The notes under the pieces were generated by a model. That model ran no database searches and was not told where the DNA came from. It saw only the letters and a program-made list of their open reading frames with translations. A program made the position numbers and the translations under genes. A DNA stretch of 31,910 nucleotides. It comes from SKVR01 sp037441525 (GTDB lineage: Bacteria; Bacteroidota; Bacteroidia; Bacteroidales; UBA7960). The stretch covers positions 1 to 31,910 of the forward strand of contig JBBISA010000047.1 in the NCBI GenBank assembly GCA_037441525.1. Reading direction: 5' to 3'. This document shows positions 31,410 through 31,910 of the stretch, one piece after another. How positions within the stretch are numbered: position 1 is the stretch's first letter; each line of letters begins with the position of its first letter.

Positions 31410-31883
31410 ATGAAAAAGGTAGTTATTGTTTTAATTGCAGCAGTATTGAGCATTGGCAGTCTGGCAGCTCAGGACTATAAAACCGCTTTTGGTGTGCGGG
31501 GTGGTTTCTACAACGGATTGTCACTAAAGCATTTCATTTCTCAAACCGGCGCCATTGAAGGTGTTGTTTCAACACATTACAGAGGGCTTCTGATCGCGGG
31601 AATGTATCAGATGCATACTCAGGCATTTGATGTTGATGGCTTGAACTGGTATTATGGTGGTGGCGCTCATCTTGGCTTCTACAGTTACAGATACAGCCCA
31701 TGGTACACAAATCAAACTGGGAACTTCTCAACCCTCGGAATTATGGGTGTTGTGGGATTGGAATACAAAATAGAAGAGATACCTGTTACAATTGGTGTAG
31801 ATATTACTCCAGCCTTCAACCTGATTGGACATACAGGATTCTGGTTTAATTCAGGAGTTACATTACGCTACACCTTCAAATAG
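31410..31883 (+). CDS. Small secreted beta-barrel-like protein
   Basis: A 157-residue exported protein with a clear signal peptide (MKKVVIVLIAAVLSIGSLAAQ). The mature part is a run of alternating aromatic strands (FGVRGGFYNGLSLKHF, GMYQMHTQAF, YGGGAHLGFYSY) and ends in the beta-signal-like LRYTFK. That is typical of small outer-membrane beta-barrel or OmpW/OprF-like proteins of this phylum. It is separated from the EEP gene by 100 bases with no obvious terminator. Confidence 0.83.
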   Translation: MKKVVIVLIAAVLSIGSLAAQDYKTAFGVRGGFYNGLSLKHFISQTGAIEGVVSTHYRGLLIAGMYQMHTQAFDVDGLNWYYGGGAHLGFYSYRYSPWYTNQTGNFSTLGIMGVVGLEYKIEEIPVTIGVDITPAFNLIGHTGFWFNSGVTLRYTFK

Positions 31884-31910
31884 AACATAGTAAATGCTTC
31901 TTTAAAAAAA

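Overview
The window looks like the chromosome of a member of Bacteroidota, probably a marine or gut-type Bacteroidales-like lineage. Evidence: a protein with a type IX secretion C-terminal sorting domain, several Bacteroidota-style -7 promoter boxes (TAnnTTTG), lipoproteins with short LxxC signals, a conserved mutL/rhomboid/rhomboid/EEP-nuclease cluster, a decayed copy of a Bacteroidota-specific HTH family, and mostly weak Shine-Dalgarno sites. No rRNA, tRNA, CRISPR array, insertion sequence or phage gene was seen.

Layout. 1-3.2 kb: two-component signalling (a PAS-PAS histidine kinase, a receiver-like protein that has lost its phosphoacceptor, a canonical NarL/FixJ regulator) with an AAC/AAAAAC simple repeat. 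3.3-6.3 kb: an SDR oxidoreductase, a polytopic membrane protein and a lipoprotein MsrA. 6.5-12.4 kb: the most unusual part, four tightly spaced plus-strand genes. They encode a small OB-like protein, a cytosolic zinc-ribbon/C25-like (gingipain-fold) peptidase, an SPFH-like protein with zinc ribbons at both ends and a long coiled coil, and a zinc-ribbon/AN1-like finger/TPR protein ending in a possible PD-(D/E)XK-like domain and an acidic tail. 12.4-15 kb: a minus-strand pair of ALDH7-type aldehyde dehydrogenase and an orphan tungstate/molybdate-binding lipoprotein. 15-20 kb: secreted proteins (a beta-barrel candidate, a five-repeat PKD/T9SS protein, a parallel beta-helix protein) and a frameshifted HTH pseudogene. 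20.2-25.9 kb: a very large thioester-containing alpha-2-macroglobulin-like lipoprotein. 26-31.3 kb: a housekeeping cluster (small membrane protein, MutL, two rhomboids, membrane-anchored EEP phosphodiesterase). The window ends with a small secreted barrel-like protein.

How the genes may work together. The 6.5-12.4 kb cluster looks like one cytosolic assembly. Repeated double-CxxC ribbons on three proteins could act as shared docking modules, the SPFH/coiled-coil protein as an oligomeric scaffold, the TPR protein as adaptor, and the C25-like peptidase as the enzyme. I know of no experimental description of this exact gene set. A conflict or stress-response role is an inference. The remaining regions are ordinary for the phylum, apart from the pseudo-receiver, the orphan WtpA-like protein and the decayed regulator.
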